From: Oscillospiraceae bacterium
GTDB taxonomy: Bacteria > Bacillota_A > Clostridia > Oscillospirales > Oscillospiraceae
DNA: 64,000 nucleotides
Assembly: GCA_017459865.1 (NCBI GenBank)
Contig: JAFUCD010000002.1
Location: forward strand, 1-64,000
Direction: 5' to 3'
Part shown: piece by piece, positions 32,822 through 41,796 of the stretch
Position numbering within the stretch: the stretch's first letter is position 1
Layout: each line of letters begins with the position of its first letter
The notes under the pieces: model-generated
What the model was told of the DNA's origin: nothing
Database searches by the model: none
The model's input: the letters and a program-made list of their open reading frames with translations, nothing else
Translations under genes and position numbers: made by a program

Positions 32822-33931
32822 TCAGTGCTTGGCGTTCATGCTGAGATACGCGTTGATGAAGCCGTCGAGATCGCCGTCCATCACGGCCTGCACATTGCCG
32901 TTTTCAAAGCCGGTGCGCGTGTCCTTCACGAGCGTGTAGGGCATGAAGACATAGTTGCGGATCTGGCTGCCCCACTCGATCTTCATCTGCACGCCCTTGA
33001 TATCGGAGATCTTCTCCAGATGCTCGCGCTCCTTGATCTCGGCCAGACGGGCGCGGAGCATGTTTTTGCAGTTTTCGAGATTCTGGAAGTGGCTGCGCTC
33101 GACCTGACTCGCCACGACGATGCCCGTGGGGATGTGCGTCAGACGCACGGCGGAGGAGGTCTTGTTGACCTTCTGGCCGCCCGCGCCGGAGGAGCGGTAG
33201 ACGTCCATCTTGATGTCCTCGTCTCTGAGCTCGATCTCGTTGTCCTCGGTGATCTCGGGCATGACCTCCACGGCGGCGAAGCTCGTCTGGCGGCGGGCGT
33301 TGGCGTCAAAGGGGCTCACGCGCACGAGACGGTGCACGCCGTTTTCGCTCTTGAGAAAGCCGTAGGCGTTGTCGCCGTTGATCTGCAGCGTCGCGCTCTT
33401 GATGCCGGCCTCCTCGCCGTCGAGATAGTCCAGCACCTTGCAGGTGTAGCCGTGGCGCTCTGCCCACATGCTGTACATGCGGTAGAGCATCTGCGTCCAG
33501 TCCTGCGCCTCGGTGCCGCCCGCGCCGGCGTGGAAGGTGAGGATGGCGTTGTTCGCGTCATACTCTCCGGTGAGCAGCGTCTGCAGACGCATGGTCTCCA
33601 GCTTTTCCTCAAAGGACTTGTATTCGCTCTCCAGCTCTTCGAGCATGGAGTCGTCGTCCTCCTCGAGCGCCATCTCGCAGATCGTGAGCATGTCGTCATA
33701 CTGCGTGTTCAGGCGGTCGTATTTCTCGATCTTGTTTTTCAGCGCGCTGATGCGCTTTTGCACCCGCTGGCTGTTTTCCGTGTCGTTCCAGAAGCCCTCC
33801 TGCGCACTCTCCTCCTCCAGCTTTTCGACCTCGTTGCGGGCCTGATCGAGCTTGAGCGCCGCGCCCAGCTCCTCGAGCGGCTGGCGCATGCCGGCGAGTT
33901 TGTTCTTGTACTCTTCAAATTGGATCAGCAA
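32822..33931 (-). CDS. prfB: Peptide chain release factor 2, without programmed frameshift
   Basis: RF2 recognises UAA and UGA and triggers peptide release. The 369-residue protein has the recognition tripeptide SPF (206-208) and the catalytic GGQ (251-253). In many bacteria prfB carries an in-frame UGA near codon 25 that requires +1 frameshifting; here the corresponding ELGAALKLDQA stretch reads straight through, so that autoregulation is absent. The TTG at 33931 is chosen, with GGAAAG upstream; no ATG is available. The promoter is a perfect consensus. Confidence 0.92.
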   Translation of the reverse strand: MLIQFEEYKNKLAGMRQPLEELGAALKLDQARNEVEKLEEESAQEGFWNDTENSQRVQKRISALKNKIEKYDRLNTQYDDMLTICEMALEEDDDSMLEELESEYKSFEEKLETMRLQTLLTGEYDANNAILTFHAGAGGTEAQDWTQMLYRMYSMWAERHGYTCKVLDYLDGEEAGIKSATLQINGDNAYGFLKSENGVHRLVRVSPFDANARRQTSFAAVEVMPEITEDNEIELRDEDIKMDVYRSSGAGGQKVNKTSSAVRLTHIPTGIVVASQVERSHFQNLENCKNMLRARLAEIKEREHLEKISDIKGVQMKIEWGSQIRNYVFMPYTLVKDTRTGFENGNVQAVMDGDLDGFINAYLSMNAKH

Positions 33932-33985
33932 GGTTTCGTCACTACTTTCCGTTAGATTGGATTTGCACAAAATAATACAGTATAG

Positions 33986-34014
33986 ATTATAATGGATTCG
34001 AACCGCAATGTCAA
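33986..34014 (-). promoter_or_regulatory. Consensus promoter of prfB
   Basis: On the minus strand TTGACA (34014-34009), 17 bases, TATAAT (33991-33986): a perfect sigma-A promoter. The rest of 34015-34230 is AT-rich; TATAAT at 34166-34171 is the likely -10 of the divergent prs gene, without a good -35. Confidence 0.88.
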
Positions 34015-34230
34015 TGAGAAAGGAACAGAACGATCGGATCTGCATTGTCATTTTGTACAACTCAGAACGCCCGGATTCGTCAAAATGACAAAAGCGATTC
34101 GGAAATCGAGAAAAAATTTGGAATCGAATCGCGCGGTTTCTCTTTCCATTCGGTGTAAATGCTGTTATAATAAATCTGTATCATTGGATACCTTGAAAAT
34201 CACATAGAGAATACAGTGAGGTAAACGAAC

Positions 34231-35193
34231 ATGATTTCACACGGCAAAGAGATCAAGGTTTTCACCGGCAATTCCAATCCCGCGCTCGCGGATCTGATCT
34301 GCAAGAATCTCGGCACTGCGATCGGCTGCTGCTCAGTCAAGCAGTTTGCCGACGGCGAATGTGCCATCAGCATCGAGGAACCCGTGCGCGGCGCGGACGT
34401 GTTCATCGTGCAGCCGACCTGCAAGCCCGTGAACGACAGTCTCATGGAGCTGCTCGTGATGATCGACGCGATGAAGCGCGCCTCCGCCGGGCGCATCACC
34501 GCCGTGATCCCGTATTTCGGCTACGCCCGTCAGGACCGCAAGGCCAAGGCCCGTGATCCGATCTCTGCCAAACTCGTTGCAAACCTCATCACCAAGGCGG
34601 GCGCGGACCGCGTGCTCGCGATGGATCTGCATGCCGCGCAGATCCAGGGCTTCTTCGACATCCCCGTGGACAATCTCTTCGGCGCGCCTATCTTTGCCGC
34701 GCACTATCTGCGCCGCTTCGGCTACGGCAACGAGGACATGATCGTCGTCTCGCCCGACGTCGGCAGCGTGGCGCGCGCGCGTCAGTTCGCCATGAAGATG
34801 GGACTCGGTCTCGCCATCGTGGACAAGCGCCGCGAAAAGGCCAACCAGTCCGAGGTCATGAACCTCATCGGTGACGTCAAGGGCAAGACCTGCATCCTGC
34901 TCGATGACATGATCGACACCGCGGGCTCCCTCTGCGGCGCGGCAAAGGCCTGCGTCGAGGTCGGCGGCGCGAAGAGCGTCATCGCCTGCGCCAGCCACGG
35001 CGTCCTGTCCGGTCCTGCGATCGAGCGCATCTCCCAGAGCGTCATCGATGAGGTGCTCCTGCTCGATACGATCCCCTATCCGAAGGACAAGCCCGCCTGC
35101 GACAAGGTCAAGTATCTCACGGTCGCGAACGTCTTTGCCGAGGCGATCCAGCGCATCTATGAGGAGGTCAGCATCTCCTCGCTGTTCGAGTAA
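34231..35193 (+). CDS. prs: Ribose-phosphate pyrophosphokinase
   Basis: Makes PRPP from ribose-5-phosphate and ATP, feeding purine, pyrimidine, His and Trp synthesis. The 320-residue length is standard. Recognisable parts are the pyrophosphate-binding FADGECAISIEEPVRG, the flexible loop YARQDRKAKARDPISAK and the PRPP-binding site CILLDDMIDTAGS. It is followed 3 bases later by pth, a frequent pairing. Confidence 0.96.
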   Translation: MISHGKEIKVFTGNSNPALADLICKNLGTAIGCCSVKQFADGECAISIEEPVRGADVFIVQPTCKPVNDSLMELLVMIDAMKRASAGRITAVIPYFGYARQDRKAKARDPISAKLVANLITKAGADRVLAMDLHAAQIQGFFDIPVDNLFGAPIFAAHYLRRFGYGNEDMIVVSPDVGSVARARQFAMKMGLGLAIVDKRREKANQSEVMNLIGDVKGKTCILLDDMIDTAGSLCGAAKACVEVGGAKSVIACASHGVLSGPAIERISQSVIDEVLLLDTIPYPKDKPACDKVKYLTVANVFAEAIQRIYEEVSISSLFE

Positions 35194-35196
35194 GCA

Positions 35197-35790
35197 ATGC
35201 TGTTTCAGAGAAGCGGCGGCGTGGAGTGGCTGCTGGTGTTTCTCGGCAATCCCGGTCTGAAGTACCACGGCACGCGGCATAACGCCGGCTACATGGTCGG
35301 CGACGCCGTGAGCAAAAAGCTCGGCGTGCGCATCGAGCGGCTGCGCTTTCGTGCGCTCACGGCGCGCTGCGACGTCGAGGGCCGCGGCGTCCTGCTCATG
35401 AAGCCGCAAACCTATATGAACCTTTCCGGCGAGGCGGTCAGCGCGGCGGCGAAGTTCTATAAGATCCCGCCGGAGCGCATCCTCGTCGTCTCGGACGAGG
35501 TGCATCTGCCGCCGGGCAGGATCCGCGTGCGCACGAAGGGCTCCGCCGGGGGTCAGAACGGGCTGAAGAACATCATCGCGCAGCTCGGCACAGACGCCTT
35601 CCCGCGCGTGCGGCTGGGTGTGGGCGCGCCGCCCCATCCGGACTATGACATGGCGGACTGGGTGCTCGGCACGTTCCGGAACGAGGACGCCGCCCTCATG
35701 GCCGAGGCGGCGGACCGCGCCGCGGACGCCTGCCTGTGCTATATCGCCGAGGGCGCCGACGCCGCCATGACGCGCTATAATCAGAAATAA
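35197..35790 (+). CDS. pth: Peptidyl-tRNA hydrolase
   Basis: Releases peptides from prematurely dropped peptidyl-tRNA. The Pth core is LGNPG...GTRHNAGYMV with catalytic His near residue 28, MKPQTYMNLSG and KGSAGGQNGLKNII. The ATG at 35197 lies 3 bases after the prs stop, but no strong ribosome site precedes it. Family members usually begin just 4-6 residues before the LGNPG motif, so the in-frame GTG at 35221 (VEWLLVFLGNPG) is an equally good start. Position after prs suggests co-transcription. Confidence 0.93.
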   Translation: MLFQRSGGVEWLLVFLGNPGLKYHGTRHNAGYMVGDAVSKKLGVRIERLRFRALTARCDVEGRGVLLMKPQTYMNLSGEAVSAAAKFYKIPPERILVVSDEVHLPPGRIRVRTKGSAGGQNGLKNIIAQLGTDAFPRVRLGVGAPPHPDYDMADWVLGTFRNEDAALMAEAADRAADACLCYIAEGADAAMTRYNQK

Positions 35791-35893
35791 CGTTCAGACC
35801 GCCGTCGGACCGGTTACCGCGCCGCGTCTGGACATTAATTGTACGAGATAGAGAAAAAGAAACAAAACGATCATGGCTTGAGCCGTGGTCGGG

Positions 35894-35910
35894 AAGGAGT
35901 GGTCATTCTG
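35894..35910 (+). promoter_or_regulatory. Ribosome site and CTG start of glgC
   Basis: AAGGAG (35894-35899), 8 bases, then CTG (35908-35910). The following codons read [15 protein letters not shown], matching the usual ADP-glucose pyrophosphorylase N-terminus. The only in-frame alternative nearby, GTG at 35899, overlaps the ribosome site. Confidence 0.6.
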
Positions 35911-37107
35911 AAGAAAACCTGTATTGCCATGCTGCTGGCCGGCGGACAGGGCTCGCGTCTGTATGCGCTCACGGCAAAGGTCGCAAAGCCCGGCATGCCC
36001 TTCGGCGGCAAGTACCGCATCATCGACTTCCCGCTGTCGAACTGCGCCAACTCCGGCATCGATACCGTCGGCGTGCTGACGCAGTATCAGCCCCTGCAGC
36101 TCAACCGCTATGTGGGCTCCGGCCAGCCCTGGGATCTCGACACGACGGACGGCGGCGTGTACATCCTGCCGCCCTATCAGAGCGCCGGGGAGCGCGGCTC
36201 CTGGTTCTCCGGCACGGCGAACGCCATCTACCAGAACATCGATTTCATCGAGATGTATGATCCGGACCACGTGCTCATCCTCTCGGGCGACCATGTCTAT
36301 AAGATGGACTATGCCGACATGCTCCGCAAGCACCGTGAGGCGGAGGCCGCCTGCACGATCGCGGTCATCCAGGTCTCCATGGAGGAGGCCACCCGCTTCG
36401 GCATCATGAACGTCGGCGAGGACGGCTTCATCAACGAGTTTGAGGAGAAGCCCGCTCATCCGAAGAGCGATCTTGCCTCCATGGGCATCTACATCTTCGA
36501 CTGGAAGAAGCTGCGTCAGGCGCTCATCGAGGACGAGGCCGACCCGAACTCCAGCAAGGACTTCGGCAAGAATATCATCCCCAAGATGCTCGCCGCCGGC
36601 GAAAAGCTGCTGCCCTATCGCTTCGAGGGCTACTGGCGCGACGTCGGCACCATCACCAGTCTCTGGGACGCGAACATGGATATGCTCTCCACCACGAGCC
36701 TGAACCTCTTCGATCCCCAGTGGCCGATCCGGGCGCGCAGCCCGATCCGCCCGCCGCACTATGTCGGCGAGGACGGCCGCATCGTCCACTCCATCGTCAC
36801 CGAGGGCTGCGACGTGGACGGCAAGGTCGAAAACTCCGTCCTGTCCCACTCGGTCAGGGTCGGCGCGGGCGCGAAGGTGTCATACAGCGTCATCATGCCG
36901 GGCGCGGTCATCGAGCCGGGCGCGGTCGTGGAGTACGCTATCGTGGGCGAGAACGCCCACATCGGCGCGGGCGCGCATGTCGGCGCCGAGCCCGACGGCA
37001 GTGAAAGCTGGGGCGTGGCCACGGTCGGCCCCGAGGTGCAGGTCGGCGCGGGCGTTTCCGTGCCGCCGAGCGCCATGATCTATGATAGTTCGGAGGTGCA
37101 GTCATGA
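35908..37107 (+). CDS. glgC: Glucose-1-phosphate adenylyltransferase catalytic subunit
   Basis: Makes ADP-glucose from ATP and glucose-1-phosphate, the committed step of glycogen synthesis. The 399-residue protein has the nucleotidyltransferase signature [16 protein letters not shown] at its N-terminus, the substrate region [15 protein letters not shown], the catalytic-aspartate loop [22 protein letters not shown], and a C-terminal left-handed beta-helix (from about 285). It appears to use a rare CTG start, set by AAGGAG 8 bases ahead. It overlaps glgD by 4 bases (ATGA). Confidence 0.93.
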   Translation: MKKTCIAMLLAGGQGSRLYALTAKVAKPGMPFGGKYRIIDFPLSNCANSGIDTVGVLTQYQPLQLNRYVGSGQPWDLDTTDGGVYILPPYQSAGERGSWFSGTANAIYQNIDFIEMYDPDHVLILSGDHVYKMDYADMLRKHREAEAACTIAVIQVSMEEATRFGIMNVGEDGFINEFEEKPAHPKSDLASMGIYIFDWKKLRQALIEDEADPNSSKDFGKNIIPKMLAAGEKLLPYRFEGYWRDVGTITSLWDANMDMLSTTSLNLFDPQWPIRARSPIRPPHYVGEDGRIVHSIVTEGCDVDGKVENSVLSHSVRVGAGAKVSYSVIMPGAVIEPGAVVEYAIVGENAHIGAGAHVGAEPDGSESWGVATVGPEVQVGAGVSVPPSAMIYDSSEVQS

Positions 37108-38210
37108 TGGATGTCCATGGTATCGTCTATGCCTATCACAGCTCCCCGAAGCTGGGCGAGCTGACCCGCACCCGCACGAACGCGTCGCTGCCGTTTGCCG
37201 GGCGCTACCGCCTGATCGACTTTGCACTCTCGAGCCTGTCCAACGCGGGCGTGCGCGACGTCGGCGTGATCATGCAGCGCGATTTCCAGTCCCTGCTCGA
37301 CCATGTGGCCGGCGGCAAGGCGTGGGACATCTCCCGCCGCCGCGGCGGCATGCGTCTGCTGCCCCCGTTCGGCGATAACCGCGGCGGCGACTATGCCGGC
37401 ACCGCCGAGGCGCTCAACGCCGTCGTCGGCTATCTGCGCGATATCCCGCAGGAGCACGTCGTGCTCTATCCCGCGGATGTGCTGTGCAACCTCGATCTCG
37501 TCGATGTGATCCGGCAGCACCTGCGCTCCGGCTGCGGCATCACCGCCGTGACCACGAGCTGCGATCCCGCTGTGGAGCACTATCGCTTCGTCGTCGGTGA
37601 GGACGGTCTGGCGCAGCAGCTGCTGTTCCGTCAGGTCGGTCCCGGCAAGGGCGCCGCCGCGGCTGAGATCTATGTCGCGCGCAAGGACGTCCTGCTCGAG
37701 CTCCTCGACCGCTGCGAGGCGGCCAACCGCTTCCACTTCCATGCCGACTGCCTGGCGGCTTATCTGGAAGAGGGCGGCAAGATCGATCTCTATGCGCACA
37801 AGGGCTTCCTGAAGCGCATCGACTCCGTTGAGGACTACTACAGCGCCAGCATGGCGATGCTCAAGCCCGGCCCGCGCGCGGAGCTGTTCCCGACCGACCG
37901 CCCGGTCCGCACGAAGGAGCGCTCCGACGTGAGCACCTACTACGGCGAGCAGGCGCGTGTGGAAAACAGTCTCATCGCCGACGGCTGCTACATCGAGGGC
38001 ACCGTCAGAAACTCCATCCTGTTCCGCGGCGTGCGTGTCGCGCCCGGCGCGGTGGTTGAAAACTGCATCCTCATGCAGGACACCGCTGTCGGCGCGGACG
38101 CGACGATGAAGTTCATCATTGCCGACAAGGATGTGTCCGTCTCCGACCGCGAGCTGCTCGCGGGCAGCGAAAAGCTTCCTCTCGTGATCCCGAAGAGAAG
38201 CAAGATCTGA
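37104..38210 (+). CDS. glgD: ADP-glucose pyrophosphorylase regulatory subunit
   Basis: A 368-residue GlgC paralogue. In Bacillota GlgD pairs with GlgC to raise activity. It lacks the GGxGxRL catalytic loop: the N-terminus reads [24 protein letters not shown] instead, while retaining [17 protein letters not shown] and a C-terminal beta-helix. Directly after, a hairpin (38233-38264) separates it from glgP. Strictly adjacent glgC-glgD-glgP order is typical of clostridial glycogen loci. Confidence 0.93.
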   Translation: MMDVHGIVYAYHSSPKLGELTRTRTNASLPFAGRYRLIDFALSSLSNAGVRDVGVIMQRDFQSLLDHVAGGKAWDISRRRGGMRLLPPFGDNRGGDYAGTAEALNAVVGYLRDIPQEHVVLYPADVLCNLDLVDVIRQHLRSGCGITAVTTSCDPAVEHYRFVVGEDGLAQQLLFRQVGPGKGAAAAEIYVARKDVLLELLDRCEAANRFHFHADCLAAYLEEGGKIDLYAHKGFLKRIDSVEDYYSASMAMLKPGPRAELFPTDRPVRTKERSDVSTYYGEQARVENSLIADGCYIEGTVRNSILFRGVRVAPGAVVENCILMQDTAVGADATMKFIIADKDVSVSDRELLAGSEKLPLVIPKRSKI

Positions 38211-38232
38211 GTCATCCCTTTTTTACAAGCGG

Positions 38233-38267
38233 TGTCATCCCACGCGTGACAGCGTGGGATGACATTT
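38233..38267 (+). terminator. Hairpin between glgD and glgP
   Basis: A 13-bp stem (TGTCATCCCACGC / GCGTGGGATGACA) followed by only TTT; a partial terminator. TATACT near 38313 may be the -10 of a separate glgP promoter. Confidence 0.7.
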
Positions 38268-38358
38268 GCCGCCCTGAATTTGTTTGCTGCAGCGCTTTGC
38301 GCTGTTCATATATACTGTTCAACGTTTGGAACTGTGTTTGGAAAGGACGAAGAAATCT

Positions 38359-40767
38359 ATGAGTATGACCAACGAAATCTCCCGTGACGAGCTCCGCAGC
38401 GCGATCGAAGACAAGCTCTGCGCCCACTTCGGCGTCGCCGCGGAAAATGCCACCGACGCGCAGGTGTTTCAGGCGAGCGCCATCGTGATCCGCGAGATCA
38501 TGTCCCGCGTGCTCTCCTTCGACAGCGCCACGCCCCCTGAGCGCGAGGTGCACTATCTGTCCATGGAGTTTCTGATGGGGCGTTCGCTGATGAAGAACGC
38601 CTTCAACCTCGGCGTTGCCGACGCGCTCACCGGCGCGCTGGAGGATATGGGCCGCAGCGCCGCCGATATCTTTGAGACCGAGCCCGACGCCGGTCTGGGC
38701 AACGGCGGTCTGGGCCGTCTCGCCGCGTGCTATCTCGACGCCATGACCACGCAGGACATCCCCGCCTCCGGCTACAGCCTGTGCTATGAGCTGGGCATGT
38801 TCCGCCAGAAGATCGAGGACGGCAAGCAGGTCGAGGTCGCGGACAACTGGCGCAGCGCGGCGGAAAGCTGGCTCGTGCCCCGCATCGATGAGATCGTCGA
38901 GGTCCGCTTCGGCGGCCGCGTCGAGCCGCATTGGGATGAATTCGGGCACTTCCACGGCGAGCTGAAGGGCTATGAGACCGTGCTCGCCCTGCCGCGCGAC
39001 ATGCTCGTCGCCGGCTACGGCAATTCCCGCATCAACAAGCTCCGCCTCTGGGAGGCGCACACCACGAACGACCTGGACATGTATCTCTTCGCCAGCGGCA
39101 ACTATGTCAAGAGCATGGAGAACCGCACCATGGCCGAGGTCATCACGAAGGTGCTCTATCCCGCCGACGATCACATCGAGGGCAAGACGCTGCGCATCCG
39201 CCAGCAGTATTTCTTCGTGTCCGCGACGGCGCAGAGCATCGTGCGCGAGCACCGCGCCCGCTACGGCACCGTGAAAAACTTTGCCGAGCACCACGCCATC
39301 CAGATCAACGACACGCACCCGACGCTCATGATCCCCGAGCTCATGCGCATCTTCATGGACGAGGACCGTCTGGAGTGGGACGAGGCGTGGGAGATCGTGA
39401 AAAACTGCTTCAACTACACGAACCACACCGTCATGTCCGAGGCGCTGGAGACCTGGCCGCAGGGTCTCGTGCAGAGCCAGATGCCGCGCATCTGGGAGAT
39501 CATCTGCGAGATCAACCGCCGCTGGTGCGACTATCTGCGCGAGAAATTCGGCGATGACTACCGCGTGGGCGGCAGCCTCATCATCACGGGCGGCAAGGTG
39601 CACATGGCGAACCTCTGCCTCGCGGCCTGCCAGATCGTCAACGGCGTTTCCAAGCTGCACGGCGACATCCTGAAGAACGATCTCTTCCGTGACGTCTGCA
39701 GTCTGGACCCGAGCCGCTTCACCTATGTCACGAACGGCATCGACCACCGCCGCTGGCTCGCGCAGGTGAACCCCGGTCTGCACAGTCTCGTGTGCGATCT
39801 GCTCGGCAGCGACAGCTATCTCCTGCACCCCGAGGAGATGGACCGCCTGAAGGACTTCACGACCGACCCCGTCGTGCAGGCGCGCGTCGAGGCGATCAAG
39901 CTGGAGAACAAGCAGCGTCTGGCGAAGTACCTCGCCAAGACGTCCGATTTCACGCTCAACACCGACGCGATCCTCGATGTGCAGGTCAAGCGTCTGCACG
40001 AGTATAAGCGTCAGCTGCTGTGCGCCATGCTCATCATCCACCTGCGCCAGCGTCTGCACGATGATCCGAACCAGGAGTTCGTGCCGCGCACGTTCCTCTT
40101 CGGCGCGAAGGCCGCCGCGGGCTATGTCACCGCCAAGCGCATCATCCAGATGCTCTGCTCGCTCGCCAACGACGTGAACAACGACCCCGTCTGCAAGGGC
40201 AGACTGCAGGTCCACTTCGTGGAGAACTATCGCGTCTCCGTCGCCGAGGTGCTGATGCCCGCCGTGCAGGTCTCTGAGCAGATCTCCACCGCCGGCAAGG
40301 AGGCCTCCGGCACCGGCAACATGAAGATGATGATGAACGGCGCCGTCACGATCGGCACGCTCGACGGCGCGAACGTCGAGATGTACGAGCGTCTGGCAGA
40401 CCGCAATATGTTCCTGTTCGGGCTGCGCACCGAGGAGGTCAACCACCTGAAGGCGACCGGCTATCAGCCGATGCATTACGTGCAGTCGAGCTTCCGCCTG
40501 CACCGCGTGCTGGATCAGCTGAACACCGGCTTCTCCGACGGCGAGAGCTATTCCGATCTCACCGGCGGGCTGATGTACGGCGGCGACCCCTATATGCTGC
40601 TGGCGGACTTTGAAAGTTATGTAAACTGCCATGACCGCATGTATTCCATCATCTCCGATCCCAATGAGCGCGCGCGCATCTCGCTCGTGAACACGGCCGA
40701 GAGCGGCTTCTTCGCCGCCGACCGCGCGATCCTGGAGTACGCAAAGAACATCTGGCATGTGAACTAA
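38359..40767 (+). CDS. glgP: Glycogen/starch phosphorylase
   Basis: Phosphorolyses alpha-1,4-glucan to glucose-1-phosphate. The 802-residue protein carries the complete family set: LSMEFLMGRSL, the EPDAGLGNGGLGRLAACYLDAM block, NDTHPTLMIPELMR, and the PLP-binding EASGTGNMKMMMNGA with Lys656. The ATG at 38359 follows AAAGGA at suitable spacing. It completes the synthesis/degradation set with glgC and glgD; no glgA or glgB lies in the window. Confidence 0.96.
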   Translation: MSMTNEISRDELRSAIEDKLCAHFGVAAENATDAQVFQASAIVIREIMSRVLSFDSATPPEREVHYLSMEFLMGRSLMKNAFNLGVADALTGALEDMGRSAADIFETEPDAGLGNGGLGRLAACYLDAMTTQDIPASGYSLCYELGMFRQKIEDGKQVEVADNWRSAAESWLVPRIDEIVEVRFGGRVEPHWDEFGHFHGELKGYETVLALPRDMLVAGYGNSRINKLRLWEAHTTNDLDMYLFASGNYVKSMENRTMAEVITKVLYPADDHIEGKTLRIRQQYFFVSATAQSIVREHRARYGTVKNFAEHHAIQINDTHPTLMIPELMRIFMDEDRLEWDEAWEIVKNCFNYTNHTVMSEALETWPQGLVQSQMPRIWEIICEINRRWCDYLREKFGDDYRVGGSLIITGGKVHMANLCLAACQIVNGVSKLHGDILKNDLFRDVCSLDPSRFTYVTNGIDHRRWLAQVNPGLHSLVCDLLGSDSYLLHPEEMDRLKDFTTDPVVQARVEAIKLENKQRLAKYLAKTSDFTLNTDAILDVQVKRLHEYKRQLLCAMLIIHLRQRLHDDPNQEFVPRTFLFGAKAAAGYVTAKRIIQMLCSLANDVNNDPVCKGRLQVHFVENYRVSVAEVLMPAVQVSEQISTAGKEASGTGNMKMMMNGAVTIGTLDGANVEMYERLADRNMFLFGLRTEEVNHLKATGYQPMHYVQSSFRLHRVLDQLNTGFSDGESYSDLTGGLMYGGDPYMLLADFESYVNCHDRMYSIISDPNERARISLVNTAESGFFAADRAILEYAKNIWHVN

Positions 40768-40774
40768 AATACGC

Positions 40775-40808
40775 TTTCCCTGCGGCGGAACGCCGCAGGG
40801 AAATTTTT
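40775..40808 (+). terminator. Terminator of glgP
   Basis: A 13-bp stem (TTTCCCTGCGGCG / CGCCGCAGGGAAA) and TTTTT. The next gene begins 11 bases later, so read-through is probably its main source of transcript. Confidence 0.85.
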
Positions 40809-40819
40809 CGGGAGGACGT

Positions 40820-41716
40820 ATGAAACAGGAACCGTTTGTCGCCGTCATCGGGGCGGTGAACATGGATATCTGCGGCAGACCGCGCAGGAAGCTGATCTTC
40901 CGGGACTCCAACCCCGGCACGGTGCGGCTCACGCCGGGCGGCGTAGGGCGCAACATCGCCCACGATCTTTGCCTGCTGGGCACGCCGGTGCGTTTCGTCA
41001 CCGTTTTCGGGGACGATGCCAACGGCGCTGCGCTGCGCCAAAGCTGCGAGCGGCTCGGCATGGATCTCTCCTGCGCGCAGACGCTTCCGGGCGTGCACAC
41101 CTCGTCGTATCTCTATATCACAGACGAGCGCGGGGAGATGCAGCTCGGTCTGAGCGACACGGACAGCTCCGCGTGCATTACGCCCCAATACCTTTCGGCG
41201 CATCTGGACGCGCTGAACAGCGCGGCGGTCGTCGTCGCGGAGGGCAATCTCCCTGCCGAGACGCTGCATTGGATCGGGGGACATGTGACGCGGCCGCTGT
41301 TTGTCGATCCCGTTTCCGTGACCAAGGCGGAGCGCCTGCGCGGGATGCTCGGGCGCATCCACACCTTCAAGCCGAACATCACCGAGGGCTCCGAGCTCAC
41401 GGGGGAGACCGAGCCTGAGGCGATCGTCACGGCGCTGCTGCGGCAGGGGGTGCACCGCGTGTTTCTCAGCATGGGGAGTCTCGGCATCCTCGCCGGGGAG
41501 GGCGAGCTGCGCGCGCAGCTGCCGTGTCTGCCGACGCAGCTCGTGAACACCACCGGCGGGGGAGACGCCGTGATGGCGGCGCTCGTCTGGGCGCACCTGC
41601 ACGGTCGCGGCCTGCGCGAGAGCACGCTCTGCGCCCTCCGCGCCGGAAAATGCGCCGTGGAATACGACGGGACGAACAATCCCGCGCTCTGCGCAGAGCT
41701 GTTGGAGACAACATAA
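40820..41716 (+). CDS. PfkB-family sugar/nucleoside kinase
   Basis: A 298-residue ribokinase-family kinase. The family N-motif is LTPGGVGRNIAHDLCLLG with FGDDANG, and the C-motif NTTGGGDAVMAAL contains the catalytic Asp (GAGD is GGGD here). The GGVGRNIA pattern is close to that of pseudouridine kinases, but no psuG is present, so substrate is left open. GGGAGGA lies 5 bases before the ATG. Directly downstream of the glgP terminator. Confidence 0.88.
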   Translation: MKQEPFVAVIGAVNMDICGRPRRKLIFRDSNPGTVRLTPGGVGRNIAHDLCLLGTPVRFVTVFGDDANGAALRQSCERLGMDLSCAQTLPGVHTSSYLYITDERGEMQLGLSDTDSSACITPQYLSAHLDALNSAAVVVAEGNLPAETLHWIGGHVTRPLFVDPVSVTKAERLRGMLGRIHTFKPNITEGSELTGETEPEAIVTALLRQGVHRVFLSMGSLGILAGEGELRAQLPCLPTQLVNTTGGGDAVMAALVWAHLHGRGLRESTLCALRAGKCAVEYDGTNNPALCAELLETT

Positions 41717-41758
41717 ATAATATTATGTAAATGATATTATGTAAACTTAAAGGACGAT

Positions 41759-41790
41759 CAAAAGGGCGCGTTTCGCAACGCGCCCTTTTG
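41759..41790. terminator. Bidirectional terminator
   Basis: CAAAAGGGCGCG / CGCGCCCTTTTG, a 12-bp perfect stem with T-rich arms on both strands, between the convergent PfkB and zinc-ribbon genes. Confidence 0.85.
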
Positions 41791-41796
41791 CTGTCC

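Noticed and set aside
38212..41100. Antisense ORF of 962 codons opposite glgP and the PfkB gene
   Set aside because: It crosses two real genes and two terminators; its composition is that of an anti-frame, with no domain seen.
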